In this document: positions 1 through 10,205 of the stretch, in pieces
Position numbering within the stretch: the first letter of the stretch is position 1
How the letters are laid out: each line of letters begins with the position of its first letter
Source: Bombyx mori
Lineage: Eukaryota > Arthropoda > Insecta > Lepidoptera > Bombycidae
DNA: 64,000 nucleotides
Assembly (NCBI RefSeq): GCF_030269925.1
Contig: NC_085130.1
Location: 880,501 to 944,500, forward strand
Direction of reading: 5' to 3'
Position numbers and translations under genes: made by a program
The notes under the pieces: model-generated
Databases searched by the model: none
What the model was told of the DNA's origin: nothing
Seen by the model: only the letters and a program-made list of their open reading frames with translations

Positions 1-44
1 GAACTTGTAAAGTTTTCTTTAGTGGGGATATTTGGATAAATTTC

Positions 45-259
45 AGGTTTGAGCCCCGTGAGCTCACCTACTAGTTCAGGCGACGCTGATATAGCCTCTC
101 AAGGATATCAGCTTCTTCTTCTTCTTCTTCTCTGTCGTTTCCTCATTGCTGAGGGTCGTGACCACCTTGGTCCAGTTTTTGCACCAGCTTCCTCCAATGC
201 TGCCTGCATTCGGCCTGCTTAATGGCGCCCGGGACGCTGGTATCAGCTTAGGTAGGAAA
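45..259 (+). mobile_element. 3' tail of Jockey/BMC1-like LINE, split by an RTE-like insertion
   Basis: The tail motif ending GAGCCCCGTGAGCTCACCTA, then CTCAAGG and TATCAGC, then AGGTAGG and poly-A, is the same 3' end seen in about ten other places in this window. It is broken at 114 and resumes at about 240 with TATCAGCTTAGGTAGG. 5'-truncated and non-coding. Confidence 0.75.
115..238 (-). mobile_element. RTE-like LINE 3' end nested in the BMC1-like tail
   Basis: On the minus strand the sequence reads [15 protein letters not shown] or, in another frame, the ending H-D-P-Q-Q-stop seen in the RTE-like copy at 40540-40800. It ends in a GAA repeat. TATCAGCTT stands on both sides (about 107-115 and 240-248) and is the likely target-site duplication. 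Confidence 0.65.
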
Positions 260-301
260 AAAAAGAGGATAAATTTGGAACTTGGTAAAGTTTTTCCCAC
301 T

Positions 302-640
302 TCAGTGGGTATTCATAGTTCCATCAAAGTAAAGGTGACGTGCGAATAGATTTAAAATGTGGGTACTTGTCAATCGTTTAGCGATAATTGCACCCCAGCA
401 TTGCGGGGTGTTAGGCAGTAGAATCTGTAAGGTTCTCGTACCGCAGGGGCACGACTCAGTGATGACCTGACGAATTTGTTGTACTAACACTTGGCGTGAG
501 CAGCCAGAATTGGTGTTTGTGTCGAACCTCTGGAAAGCCCACACCGAGCAATGGATGCTAGGAATCTGGTGACGTATCCTCACGAAGCAAATCATAATAA
601 TATGCAAACCATTTTTAATCACCTTAGATAAAATTATTAC
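302..640. other. Unclassified segment with a 106-codon open frame on the minus strand
   Basis: A minus-strand open frame of 106 codons spans 302-622. No domain or splice signal makes me believe it is a host gene. GC content is higher than in its AT-rich neighbours, so it may be a decayed transposon piece. Not recognised. Confidence 0.25.
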
Positions 641-1190
641 TTAAATGCTTGCTTGTAAACTTCATCTAATAAAATAGTTAATGTATTCATTCATCTTGCC
701 CTCGCTATGTATTTGATAATGTATAATATAATAATATAATTAATATTTTATAATTAATGTAAACTTTGGTACACTTTAGCCTTTGTCTAACGTGATGTAT
801 CTGTTTAACTTGAAGCTAAAGAAAGAGCTTACACAAATGTAGCTACAATTTATCGTGGCTATCGCAAAGTCAAACTAGGAGATAATTGGGTAATTATTTT
901 TAATAAAATGTTCCTCTTGTGTACTTTTTGTGTCAAGATGTACTCTAGAGATGCCTGTTCAATATTACGGATCTTTTTATGAAGAAATTGTAAACGAAAC
1001 TGCCACGACGCTTATCGCAATGTGTAAATAAAATCTCGTAAGAAATGTCTTTTTGTTTTTCTGATCTTATCATCAATTGTTTCCTCATTCTCTTGACCGT
1101 CTCCTGGAAACACTTTCGAACTATTCCTATTAAGCAGCTTTTTGTTCACCAATGAAGACTAGTTATTAGGTTAACTATGATAACCTATAA
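641..1190. other. AT-rich non-coding stretch, nothing recognised
   Basis: No open frame with protein character, no repeat family recognised. Probably intergenic. Confidence 0.5.
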
Positions 1191-1193
1191 CTC

Positions 1194-1467
1194 CTATAAT
1201 AAATAATAGTTTAAAAAAACTAAAAAACACGCTTCATATAAAATTGAACTAAAAATTAGAAAATAAATTTTAATAAATTTAAATTGAAAATAGTGTAAAA
1301 TATATTTTAACGTAAAAAAAGCGTGGGGTGCATGGTGTTATTAGTTATAAATATTTTTCTGACAGATATGAGTAGAAGAATTATTATTTCAATAATATCA
1401 TAAAAAGCGTGTAAATAAATATCTTATAGGGTGTTTTTTAGTTTTTTTAAACTATTATTTATTTTTC
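1194..1467. repeat. Foldback repeat with 32-bp perfect arms
   Basis: ATAAATAATAGTTTAAAAAA followed by ACTAAAAAACAC at about 1196-1227 recurs as its exact reverse complement at about 1434-1465. The arms enclose about 205 bp of AT-rich sequence. It looks like a small foldback or MITE-like element and adjoins a dispersed repeat. Confidence 0.6.
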
Positions 1468-1469
1468 AT

Positions 1470-1765
1470 TTTTTAGTTAAATTTTCTATAAAAGCGTATT
1501 TTTAAAAACTATTAAGTACTTTAACATCAATTCCTGCCGTTATCGACAATATATAAAAATTATATAAATTGGCAAAAATCTTATTTTGCAAATTGAATAA
1601 TGGAATAATCTTATCAAATTAGTGTATTGTCATCGGTCCTCGATAAATCTACAAAGTTTGAATGAAATCTGGCCGTTTAAAGTGGGTCAAAATCTCGTCT
1701 AAAGGAGTCAGTTACGAACATACAAACATACATACAAGTGAAGCTAATATAAAGCGTGTAAAAAT
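1470..1765. repeat. Dispersed repeat family, copy 1
   Basis: Shares the blocks TCTATAAAAGCGTATTTT and GTCATCGGTCCTCGATAAAT, plus AAGCTAATATAAAGCGT, with copies at 5800-5998 and 47965-48200. In the other copies AATACGCTTTTAT and its reverse complement form the ends, as expected for a small inverted-repeat element. This copy is rearranged. Confidence 0.5.
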
Positions 1766-1770
1766 GGGAT

Positions 1771-2095
1771 TCTTGACTACATTGCTTCCTTCAAGCAACG
1801 TGGACTTACAGAGATGACCAGCCGTTCCCGGGAAGAGCCTTGTGACGGGTCTCTGGTGGAGGGTAAACTTTCAGGGTTAAAATTGAAGGTAATGTTGAAA
1901 AGATTTAAAAAGAATAAAAAAACATTTGGAACTTTTTTTCCAAAAAACAATTTACAAACAAAAATCACACTTAATCTTGTCATGTTATGTAATTATTGAT
2001 CAATGGCGGGCACTTACTCGCCTCTCGTATGGTTTCTTATTACACTTAAATATTATTAAGTGTATTATCTATGTATGGTACATGGAAGGACAGAA
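1771..2095. other. Non-coding stretch, nothing recognised
   Basis: Includes a short patch of moderate GC at 1800-1870 with open frames on both strands that show no protein character. Confidence 0.4.
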
Positions 2096-2098
2096 CTG

Positions 2099-2330
2099 AT
2101 GGTAGGACGTCTGGTGAATCCGCACGGGTAGGTACCACCATCCCGCCTATTTTTGCCGTGAAGCAGTAATGCGTTTCGGTTTGAAGGGAGCCGTTGTAAC
2201 TATACTGAGACCTTAGAACTCATATCTTAAGGTGGGTGGCGGCATTTACGTTGTAGATGTCTATGGGCTCCAGTAACCACTTAGCACCAGGTGGGCTGTG
2301 AACTCGTCCGCCCATCTAAGTAAAAAAAAA
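2099..2330 (+). repeat. Bm1-type SINE
   Basis: Carries the Bm1 hallmarks in order: TGGTAGGAC, GTGAAGCAGTAATGCGTTTC, GGTTTGAAGG, GCCGTTGTAACTATACTGAG, GGTGGGTGGCG, GTAGATGTCTATGGGCTCCA, GTGGGCTGTGA, and an A-rich tail at about 2323. Confidence 0.9.
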
Positions 2331-2566
2331 ACATCCAATTCGTTCGCATGACAACCAGGAGTGCATAGTGCACCAGTAGTAACTCAACGGGTTTTAATCT
2401 CCTTTAAAACCCTTCAAAAAACGCAGCACATTGATAATAATAACGGTGCACCTGCGTATCTGGTAAGTAATATTGCGAGTAAACATCTACTTTTTATCGA
2501 ATCTCTGTGTATTTATGTCGTCCTGGTACATAGCTTTCCGCGCAGAGGATGCTAAAAGACAGCGCT

Positions 2567-2692
2567 GGTGGCTATTAAATTAAAAAAATATTTGAAAGTA
2601 GGTACGTGAAACGATAATTGACCGGTGGCTATTAAATAAATTAAAGAATACTTCAAAGTACATACGTTGAAACGGTAATTGAGGGGCTAGGT
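2567..2692. repeat. Degenerate tandem duplication, about 64-bp unit
   Basis: GGTGGCTATTAAAT begins two adjacent units (about 2567 and 2626), each followed by AAAGTA, ACGT-GAAACG and TAATTGA. No known family recognised. Confidence 0.5.
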
Positions 2693-2952
2693 TAAAAACG
2701 TATAAATATAATAATAATTTGAGTTTTAAATCGGAAAACAAAGAACAATATTTTATCACGCACCGATTAGTGGTTCTAGAAGGCAGTTATCGTGTAAGAA
2801 TTGTAAATAGTATGAATAAATATAATAAAGTAGTAATGAACGTAATTTTCATTACAAACGTTATAGGGTTTATCTCATTTAAAGAAACCTTCTTAGCGGT
2901 ATGGAGTCCTAGTAGTTGGTTTGACACGACGAACGTGACTTTTGTTGCCACC

Positions 2953-3403
2953 ATTTATTATATACGTGAAGCATAAACTTTGTATCCCTTTTTACGAAAA
3001 TTGCGCGGACGGAGGAGTATGAAATTTTCCACACTTATAGAGAATATAGAGAAGAAGTACACAATGCTAATATTTTTTTAAAATAATGCATAAAAGAGAC
3101 ATTAAATCAATAAAGAAAACATTACACACACTACATACCATGTATTTGACGCACACACGCTTCGCTAGAAGTAATAGTGTTCTGTGCACACACGCATGCA
3201 TACTATTTATTGTCAAACTTTGGTTCTTGACATCTGTGGAAATTGAGAAAAGATTAAATATTGTTTGTCTTTTTATTAATATTTTTTTATAGTAGCCTTG
3301 GCGAAATTTGTGAATATAGAAGTATAAATTACAATCATAATAGTGTACAAACTTACAATTCCAATTAATTATAGTCGAATTTCGACTACTGCGGGATCTC
3401 TAG
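2953..3403 (+). mobile_element. Non-autonomous Helitron, copy A
   Basis: The 3' end shows a stem (TAGTCGAA/TTCGACTA) followed by GCGGGATCTCTAG and a T, matching the Helitron hairpin plus CTRR|T rule. The 5' end is degenerate (TTATTATATACGTGAAGC) but aligns with the intact 5' end of copy B at 33814-34272, which is in the opposite orientation. No Rep/helicase coding sequence. Confidence 0.7.
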
Positions 3404-3446
3404 TTTAAGTAAGTTAGCGATCGATTTTAAAAATAAAAGAATTTTC

Positions 3447-3546
3447 GATAATATTTGAAATTATTTTCAACGCACATATGGCAAGATAATTGCAATTTTG
3501 GATAATATTTGAAATTATTTTCAACGCACATATGGCAAGACAATTG
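3447..3546. repeat. Tandem duplication, about 54-bp unit
   Basis: GATAATATTTGAAATTATTT, then TCAACGCACATATGGCAAGA and AATTGC, occurs twice in a row with almost no difference, so the duplication is recent. Confidence 0.7.
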
Positions 3547-4440
3547 CTTATTACCACAAATATAAATACACTGCATGTTTAGCTAGTACACAAAAAATGC
3601 TTTTATTCCTCATGTTCTTACACAAAAAATAACATTATATCAAATTCAGTTAAACTTACGCGTTTAGCATTTCACTTATAAATAAAAAAATAGTTAAAAA
3701 ATATTGCAACTGCAATGTTTTCTCGGAACAAAATGAAGTTGATAAATGCGATTCGCATAGATTCGTTTTGTGGTTCCTCCTATTAACATATTTGTGATTT
3801 ATTTACTCTTTTTTTTAAATACTTTTTTATTTTTTTCTACTCAGAAATTTCAAAACTTAGTGATACTATAATTGCAAAAATATTATCATAAAACATTTGT
3901 GTTGTGTGACAGCATGTGTGTTATTTGCAACAGCAATGATGTAGTTTTGTTTTGCGCCGTGTTTTGATACGTGTAATGTTCACATTAATTTTTATGTATG
4001 TTTTGAGATCAGAAACTAGGTTTTATCATCATTACTAGCATTAATGCTACACAAATCTTTATAGGAGCTACTCGTGACTTTAATCTATTTGACACCAGGT
4101 GGCATTGTAATGTGAGATATCTTTTTGCATTTATGCGAGCCTAGTACTTGATTTCTCCGAGGTAACGTGACTTGCCCTCTTTATTTATTTACTACACTTT
4201 TTTACGTTTGTTTGTGTGTTTGTCTACATGATACTGTTGACCCTTTATTTCTTTATTTATTATTTTAAATAAGAAAACCAATGCATGATTGATGTTTTAA
4301 TTAAGTGTTGAGAAATGGTGAGACGTATATACATATAATATAACAATTAACGTTTTTCTAAACGTAAACATATTTTTAACAATGAACGAAAAATCAAATA
4401 GTAACTTCAAAGAAAAATGAAAATCACCGTGGTTAATAGT
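3547..4440. other. AT-rich intergenic stretch, nothing recognised
   Basis: Very AT-rich, with many homopolymer runs. No protein-like frame, no repeat family recognised. Confidence 0.5.
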
Positions 4441-4594
4441 TTTTTGTACAAAAAAAAAACATGTCCCTTTATTTTTTTATCGGCAATATAAAATTACAAA
4501 AATAATAAAAAAAAAGTGTGTGTGTCCGCTCCGACGCACGACTGGAGTTTACTGGATATAAATATAAATTTGTGTCAGTTGAATACAGTAAAAT

Positions 4595-4659
4595 ATGGAA
4601 GTTACGTATTCTAGTGAGAATGATCCGGGAGTTGCGGAACACGTGGATGCGGTAATTAA
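4595..4659 (+). CDS. Possible orphan first coding exon
   Basis: The ATG at 4595 opens 21 codons (M-E-V-T-Y-S-S-E-N-D-P-G-V-A-E-H-V-D-A-V-I) and runs into a perfect donor, AA|GTAAGT, at 4660. Just upstream, TATAAATATAAA (4557-4568) and TCAGTT (4575) resemble a TATA box and initiator, though the spacing of about 20 bases to TCAGT is short. Acidic and protein-like, but no downstream exon was found and no family is recognised. It could be chance. Confidence 0.3.
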
Positions 4660-4758
4660 GTAAGTCTATATAATTCACTTTTACAATTAATATATAAGTT
4701 GTCCATTCACTGATAGAAGGAATTGTTTATATTTAATAAGCTTTATTAATAAATGATT

Positions 4759-5159
4759 TGTAGCGGGTTATATTCGGGTATCAACCCACTAACAGTTGAT
4801 ACGTTCAGGAATCGAACCCGAACGGCGTCCGGCCACAAGCAAAACGATGTCGGTAAATTAAACGAAACAATACGAGAAATAGTTCTATATTACGACAACA
4901 CGATACACTACAGATTATTAACAAATTAACGAGACACAAAACAAACGACTAACAAATATATGAAAATACAATAATGAGAGAAACGCGCGATCAGTACGAG
5001 GCTTTGTGGCGGACTGCCGGCGCAGCAGCCCGGCGTCACCTGCGATAACGCGGCCGCGCGTTGGCTCCTGATTGGCGCGCGCACGCATCACCTGGCCAAT
5101 CAGGCGCATAACGCATTTCGTGTGACATGCTATACTCTCTAGTACGATTTTGGTCCCCA
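4759..5159 (-). mobile_element. Candidate solo LTR
   Basis: Read on the minus strand, a 401-bp block begins TGGGGACC and ends CGCTACA (TG...CA). It is flanked by TGATT and TAATT, a 4/5 match for a 5-bp duplication. Inside is a GC-rich patch (about 5000-5100) with two CCAAT-like motifs, unlike the AT-rich surroundings, and TTCGGGTTCGATTCC resembling a tRNA B box. No internal retrovirus-like region is present. Confidence 0.3.
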
Positions 5160-5170
5160 TAATTTTCATA

Positions 5171-5790
5171 CCCCGGGCCTATATATGTAAATCGATTCTT
5201 AAGGAGTAAACTCCAAAAAAAGCTTAATGTTAATACTAATATAGGTAATTTTTATTAATCAATTTTGACCACTAAATTCTATAGTTAAAACCATTAGCTT
5301 GTGAAAACTAAAATGAGATACATATGTTTCCGATTCTATTTTGTGTAAATATCTTGAAAAAACAGCGTCAATTAGTGCCATATCTCGATTCTTTTGGATT
5401 GTTGGTAATGCGCATGCGCGTTGCTTGTATATGAATTTATGAATATATACTATGCATTGGCGAGGCGGAGTGGGATTAGATAGAGAAAGATGAGAGAACA
5501 GAAAGAAAGAGGGAGAAAGAGAAAGGTATTATTTCGCTTGTGTATACCACTGTAGCACTTCCGTTAAATGTTTTTCTTACGGTTTTAGTCTTACATTTTT
5601 TCAGTTCGGTCGCACAGCAAATCCCTATCTCCTTCAAGCCTGCCGTGAGGTACTTGGTTCCAAGAAAGCAAAAAAAAAACACAAAGAATTGTGCTGAAGT
5701 TTCATAACAATAGTCCTTTATTATTATAAAATGCTATTATTAAATTAGTTCACACCGTAACACATGTAATTGTTCAATAAATAAGAGTTT
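5171..5790. other. Non-coding stretch with a purine-rich tract
   Basis: 5463-5525 is an A/G-rich strand-asymmetric tract built from GAGAAAGA-like words. The rest is AT-rich with no recognisable feature. Confidence 0.4.
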
Positions 5791-5799
5791 AAAATAACT

Positions 5800-5998
5800 A
5801 ACAAAATACGCTTTTATAGAAAATCCAACTAAAAAATAGAAACTAAAAAAATTATATTGAATTGTCATCGGTCCTTAATAAGTGTACAAAATTGCGAGTT
5901 AATCCGACGTTTTGAAGGGGATCAAAATCATGTTCAAAGATGCCGTTACATACTAACCATACATACCTACGTCTGAAGCTAATAAAAGCGTATTAAAA
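5800..5998. repeat. Dispersed inverted-repeat element, copy 2
   Basis: Bounded by AATACGCTTTTATAG on the left and CTAATAAAAGCGTATT on the right, inverted copies of each other. Internal GTCATCGGTCCTTAATAAGT and ACGTTTTGAAGGGGATCAAA match copy 3 at 47965-48200. About 195 bp, non-coding, MITE-like. Confidence 0.55.
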
Positions 5999-6027
5999 AA
6001 GCAGGGCGTCACTATAACCTTATTATC

Positions 6028-6090
6028 GGGTTTCTCGCCGGATCTTCTCAGTGGGTCGCGATTCCAAGCGCTGCTCATGCTAATAGCATA
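6028..6090 (+). mobile_element. Short BMC1-like LINE fragment
   Basis: GTTTCTCGCCGGATCTTCTC, then AGTGGGTCGCG, as in the BMC1-like 3' regions elsewhere. Only about 60 bp remain before the similarity ends. Confidence 0.6.
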
Positions 6091-6141
6091 GCTGGAATAA
6101 ACACCTAGGCTACCAGCGAACCGACGTCAAACTCAGTGGGC

Positions 6142-6392
6142 TGTTTTATTTCTTTTATTTTTATCGCTTTGATGGGTGGACGAGCGCACAGCCCACCTGG
6201 TGTTAAGTGGTTACTTCAACCCATAGACATTTACAACGTAAATGCGTCACCCACCTTGAGATAAGTTCTAAGGTCTCAGTATAGTTACAACGGCTGCCCC
6301 ACCCTTCAAACCGAAACACATTCACGGCAGAAATAGGCAGGGTGGTGGTACCTACCCGCGCGGACTGACAATAGGTCCTACCAGCAGTATCT
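6142..6392 (-). repeat. Bm1-type SINE
   Basis: Reverse orientation. The T-rich 3' tail is at the left, followed by GATGGGTGGACGAGC, CACCCACCTTGAGAT, TAGTTACAACGGCTGCCCCA and CAGGGTGGTGGTACCTACCC. Slightly degenerate. Confidence 0.9.
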
Positions 6393-6699
6393 ATGGGTTT
6401 TGGGCGATGGCCGCTTTGCTTTGTCCCGCCGCCTGGGTCGCATAAGTACCCACGAGTATGTTAGGATGTGTGGTAATATCTGGTTTATTTATTCAAAATT
6501 AGTTAGTTTTGTTATTATTATTGAAATAATGCTGTCAATTGCAAAAAAATCCGAGTACTACTTCGTACTTATGTGAGCCTGGTGTTGGGTTTTAAGATCG
6601 TGATCTCTACGTCTGTGTCTTTTAGGCCCGTAATATCCTATCGTAGTTTATTTTGTGGTCACTGACAATTATTTCCTAATTTCAATAATTTTGTTACAA

Positions 6700-7396
6700 A
6701 GTAAATCTACCCGATGATATGTAGGCGAAATAAAATGTCCCTTAGAAATAAGGTGACACTCTACAAAACTTGCATGTCGTCCGTCCAACCGTCATGACCT
6801 ATGCAAGTGTAGTGTTCGCTCACGCGGCCCGCACTAACTTAAAATCATTCCAATTATTCAATCCCGTTTTTGCAGGATAGCCGTCGGAGCCCCGTGGTTC
6901 GTCAGGAACGTCGACCTCCATGACGACCTGGACTTAGAGTCCATCAGTAAGTATCTACAGTCGGCGTCGATGCGCCACTTCGATAAAGCGGCACGACACG
7001 AGAACCCTCTCATCGTGGCCGCCGGTAACTACATTCCCGATCCTGCGGACAGAATGGAAAGCAGTCGACGTCGCCCAAAACACGTCATCTCGGATCCTCC
7101 CGATCCACTAACGGTGCTTTTAGGTACTTCAAGCACCGGTCACCGTTCTCGTCGAACCCGTCGCTTGCGACGAAGGGCTCGACGAGTAAATTAACTCTCA
7201 GACACAGCCCACTGAGTTTCTCGCCGGATCTTCTCAGTGGGTCGCGTTTCCGATCCGGTGGTAGATTCTGCGAAGCACGACTCTTGCTAGGGTTCGTGTT
7301 AGCAACTTCATCAGGTTTGAGCCCCGTGAGCTCACCTACTAGCCACGGTTACGCTGAAATAACCCCTAGGGCTATTAGATTAGGTAGGAAAAAAAA
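6700..7396 (+). mobile_element. 5'-truncated Jockey/BMC1-like LINE with RT C-terminus remnant
   Basis: Translated pieces R-N-K-V-T-L-Y-K-T-C (about 6745), T-Y-A-S-V-V-F-A-H-A-A (about 6797), G-A-P-W-F-V-R-N-V (about 6886) and H-E-N-P-L-I-V-A-A-G (about 7000) are the thumb/C-terminal part of a Jockey-clade reverse transcriptase. Frames shift between pieces. The last open frame ends at 7194 in a basic R-R-R-A-R-R tail. The 3' UTR follows with the shared end and poly-A at 7385. A dead copy. Confidence 0.85.
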
Positions 7397-7399
7397 AAC

Positions 7400-8075
7400 A
7401 AAGTAAAGCTAGTAAAAGTTTAAGCGGCACCTGTTAAATTATACCGTTTTTAGTAATACTTAATGCCTTAATCAATGAATAGGTAATGTGGGTATGTAAT
7501 AAATAGCATGCGTTACATATTAAAATGGACAATCAAATTAAATATTGATGTCCTGGCCTTGTGTTTTGTTTAATATGTTTCCACTGAACTTTACCAGTCA
7601 AAAACTATTGTTTCGGGATTATCAATAAACAAAACGCAAACATAATTTTTTTCATATTATTTTCACAGAAAGTTTACTCATTCCATATTGTTCTGACCGT
7701 GTGTCAAATTTGCAGATTACGTAGAGAATGAAGAAACAAACAGCTTTCCATGGATCCCATGGATAACTTTATTCACAGTCCAAAACACCTACCAGGGACA
7801 CATACATACGAAGAGCCTCTAGTAGACTTATGTTTCTCTGAGGAGGCGTTTGAAGGCATCTGTGGGTCGAAATCGCGTTCTAGTGAGAAGACCTACCTGG
7901 GAATTTAGTGGGCTGATGGTATAAGCTAAGTATCACGTCGAACTCTTCGGCGATTTCCCTCGACCAGATACAATAAGATATTAGACATCCGTGGCCCGAA
8001 TGTCGTGTATGATTCCGACTTCCGTAATTATAAACTTTATTAAAAAACAAAACAAAATTTAAAAGTGTGTTAACG
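7400..8075. other. Intergenic stretch, nothing recognised
   Basis: Around 7717 a splice-acceptor-like TTTGCAG precedes about 36 open codons, but no matching donor or partner exon was found, so I do not call it. Confidence 0.4.
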
Positions 8076-8077
8076 AA

Positions 8078-8417
8078 TCAACGTCCCAGCGGGGTATTCC
8101 GTAGGGTAACCCACTCTAACCGGCGCCATCTAGGCGGGCTTCGGACAGTCTGCCGACCGAGAGGGCTGGTGGTCGTGGCGCCGACGACCGCCAGTCCGGC
8201 GTCCCGAGGGGGAGGGTGATGGTAGAGATGTGCTCCGCACTAAACGCTTCACTTCCCCCCCTTTGCCTTGTCATGAGTTCTGTCTCATGCGAGGTTTGGA
8301 CGTTGGTTGTTGAGCGACAGGAGGTTTTAGTCAGTTCGACTCTGACATACCCCGCCCAGTATCCCCAGAAAAGGGCGGAAGTCCGGCGATTTCCTCCTGA
8401 CCAAAAAAAAAAAAAAC
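8078..8417 (+). mobile_element. R1-like LINE 3' end
   Basis: The block CCGGCGCCATCTAGGCGGGC through TTTCCTCCTGACC plus poly-A is shared with 57955-59590 and, inverted, with the 3' part of the R1-like element at 20560-21690, whose coding part identifies the clade. 5'-truncated, 3' UTR only. Confidence 0.8.
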
Positions 8418-8849
8418 GAATCAGCGTCGCGTCATACATTGATGGCTGCGATTGGCTAACGATGACGTCATATCGCACGAACCAATCACAAATCAGGAAA
8501 CGCAATAGTGGCACCAATTGTCAAAATTTAAAATTATTACACGAAGAAAAACAGATGGACGCGCGTGTCATTTCTATTTTGTAAAATAATTAAAAATAAT
8601 ATAATGAGTATTTGAAGAAGTAAACGCATTTATTCATTTTCTTGGCCACCTCAAGATACCTTTAAGAAATAGACGAAACAAAGTGTAATTGAAATTTGAA
8701 TTGAATAGTGAACTTTACACCCAACAATGTACAGACCTACGTGTTTGAATCATTACATTTGTAAATATATACTTGGAGACCGATGCCTCTGTGGTAACTC
8801 AAAACGTGCTTCCGGCAGTACTGGAGGTTTCCACAAAATTTATATGGAA

Positions 8850-9718
8850 CTAGCTGACCCGGCAGACTTCGTAGTGCCTCAATCGAAAAATAAAAGACCT
8901 AAACTTTTGTATAAAAAAAACTTAAAAAAAACAAAAGGAATCCGTCCGACAGGGGACACATCAAAGGAAAAACAAAATTATTTGTACTTATATAATTCCG
9001 AGCATTTTCATATTTATTCACCTTTTAAACCTTCTCTGGACTTCCACGAATAATTCAAGACCAAAATTAGCCAAATCGGTTCACCCGTTTTCGAGTTTTA
9101 GCGAGACTAATAGCAGTCACTCACATTCGCACGAATACGCAAACCCGCAAGTGTAGGACGACATTTGCAAATGATTAGCAAAGTTTTCGCTGCATTCGTG
9201 GTTTTCCAAGCTGTGTCTTTTTTTAACAGACAGAGTGTGAGAGAGACAGTGGTTTTTTAACAGACATCAAAACGCGCGAACCGCGATCCTTCGCGTAGTC
9301 TCCCACACATTCGTGTGACCAACTGACCAGTTGCGCCCAGGATTGCGAAGGCAACGGACGTTTCGCTATTTTCATAGATCTTGACGTCTACTGTGTAGCG
9401 TATCTTCATCAAAAGAAATCCCATAAAAACAGCATGGCTATTAATGATGTCTGGGAAAGAATTCAGAACTCTTTTTCTCTTCAATGTTCTATTGACGAAT
9501 TAAAAAGGAGGAGAAATTCGTGAGACATTCGTAAACAAGTGTAGGAGGAAGCGCAAACGGGTTCGTAAGTAGCGAACCCATTTGCACAGCCGCTAAGTTT
9601 GCGAATGAATGTTTGACGGCCCTTCACATGCGCCATTCGTACATTGTACGAATGTTTGCGCGCATGTGAGTGGCCGGCATAACGAACAGCAATTCATTTT
9701 TATATATTATTATATAGA
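8850..9718 (-). mobile_element. Non-autonomous Helitron, host of a Harbinger insertion
   Basis: On the minus strand it starts A|TCTATATAATAATATATAAA (from 9718) and ends ...GGGTCAGCTAG|T (8850), matching the Helitron 5'-TC and CTAG-3' rules with insertion between A and T. It contains CAAATCGGTTCACCCGTTTT, seen in other lepidopteran copies. The sequence is broken at 9111-9679 by another transposon. Confidence 0.65.
9111..9679. mobile_element. PIF/Harbinger-like element with TAA duplication
   Basis: Ends TAGCAGTCACTCACATTCGC and (reverse complement) TGCCGGCCACTCACATGCGC form about 20-bp imperfect inverted repeats. TAA at 9108-9110 and 9680-9682 is the 3-bp duplication typical of PIF/Harbinger. 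Removing the insert restores the continuous Helitron sequence GAGACTAACGAACAG. An internal + strand frame (about 9431-9520) reads I-N-D-V-W-E-R-I-Q and D-E-L-K-R-R-R, resembling a MADF/Myb-like domain, the accessory ORF of this superfamily. No transposase. Confidence 0.7.
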
Positions 9719-9955
9719 TAGATATAGATTAAAAAGAGAAGATGTAGATACATGCAAAATTATTGAAAAACCAACCTTTTGGTTTTATTAAAACTGTTGT
9801 CTCTTTTCCGAGTTATATCGCATTGTCAGGAAATCTGTAAATTAATGACAGATGAGTAAGTTCAGAGGATTCAGAAGACGGTAGTCTATTTTGCATGAGG
9901 TGCGGCTGGTGCACGACCCCAATGCTATCTAGCTAACACTGCCTCGACTGACTTG

Positions 9956-10033
9956 ACCTTGACATGTCCTTCTTCAAAAGAGGCTTGTGGAGAGTATTAA
10001 GCGGTAGGCAGCGGCTTGGCTCTGCCCCTGGCA
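9956..10033 (+). mobile_element. CR1/L2-like LINE 3' fragment
   Basis: TGTCCTTCTTCAAAAGAGGC to CTGCCCCTGGCATT matches the ORF end of the tail family seen at 17878-18069 and 29468-29905. It is fused abruptly to an inverted R1-like piece. Confidence 0.7.
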
Positions 10034-10140
10034 TTTGCTAACCCCGCTCGACGCACAAGTCTGCCCCCGCTCGACGGCGGCAGACTTGTGCGTCTCACGC
10101 GCCCGCTACCTCCTTCTGCGAGATGGTAACTCTTAGAACA
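10034..10140 (-). mobile_element. R1-like LINE fragment, inverted
   Basis: GCGTCTCACGCGCCCGCTAC and CTCCTTCTGCGAGATGGT match 21090-21135 in the R1-like copy. A local palindrome (GCACAAGTCTGCC/GGCAGACTTGTGC) joins it to the preceding fragment. Confidence 0.55.
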
Positions 10141-10205
10141 CTTCAGGAACACTTTACAATTCGCAATTCACTTCTTCCGTTTCGCTTCAGGTGATCCTAT
10201 CATTC
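10140..10205 (-). mobile_element. Degenerate LTR fragment
   Basis: CGTTTCGCTTCAGGTGATCC and neighbouring words match part of the candidate LTR at 16581-16961. Confidence 0.35.

Noticed and set aside
3086..3292. 68-codon frame
   Set aside because: Lies wholly within a non-autonomous Helitron that has a non-coding relative at 33814-34272.
7717..7830. Exon after an acceptor-like TTTGCAG
   Set aside because: 36 open codons only, no donor, and phase does not fit the candidate exon at 4595-4659.
8116..8584. 133- and 122-codon frames on both strands
   Set aside because: Both lie in the non-coding R1-like 3' UTR, also open at 57986-58204 and 20517-20852.
8727..9053. 108-codon + strand frame
   Set aside because: Runs from unique sequence into Helitron sequence. 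No protein features.
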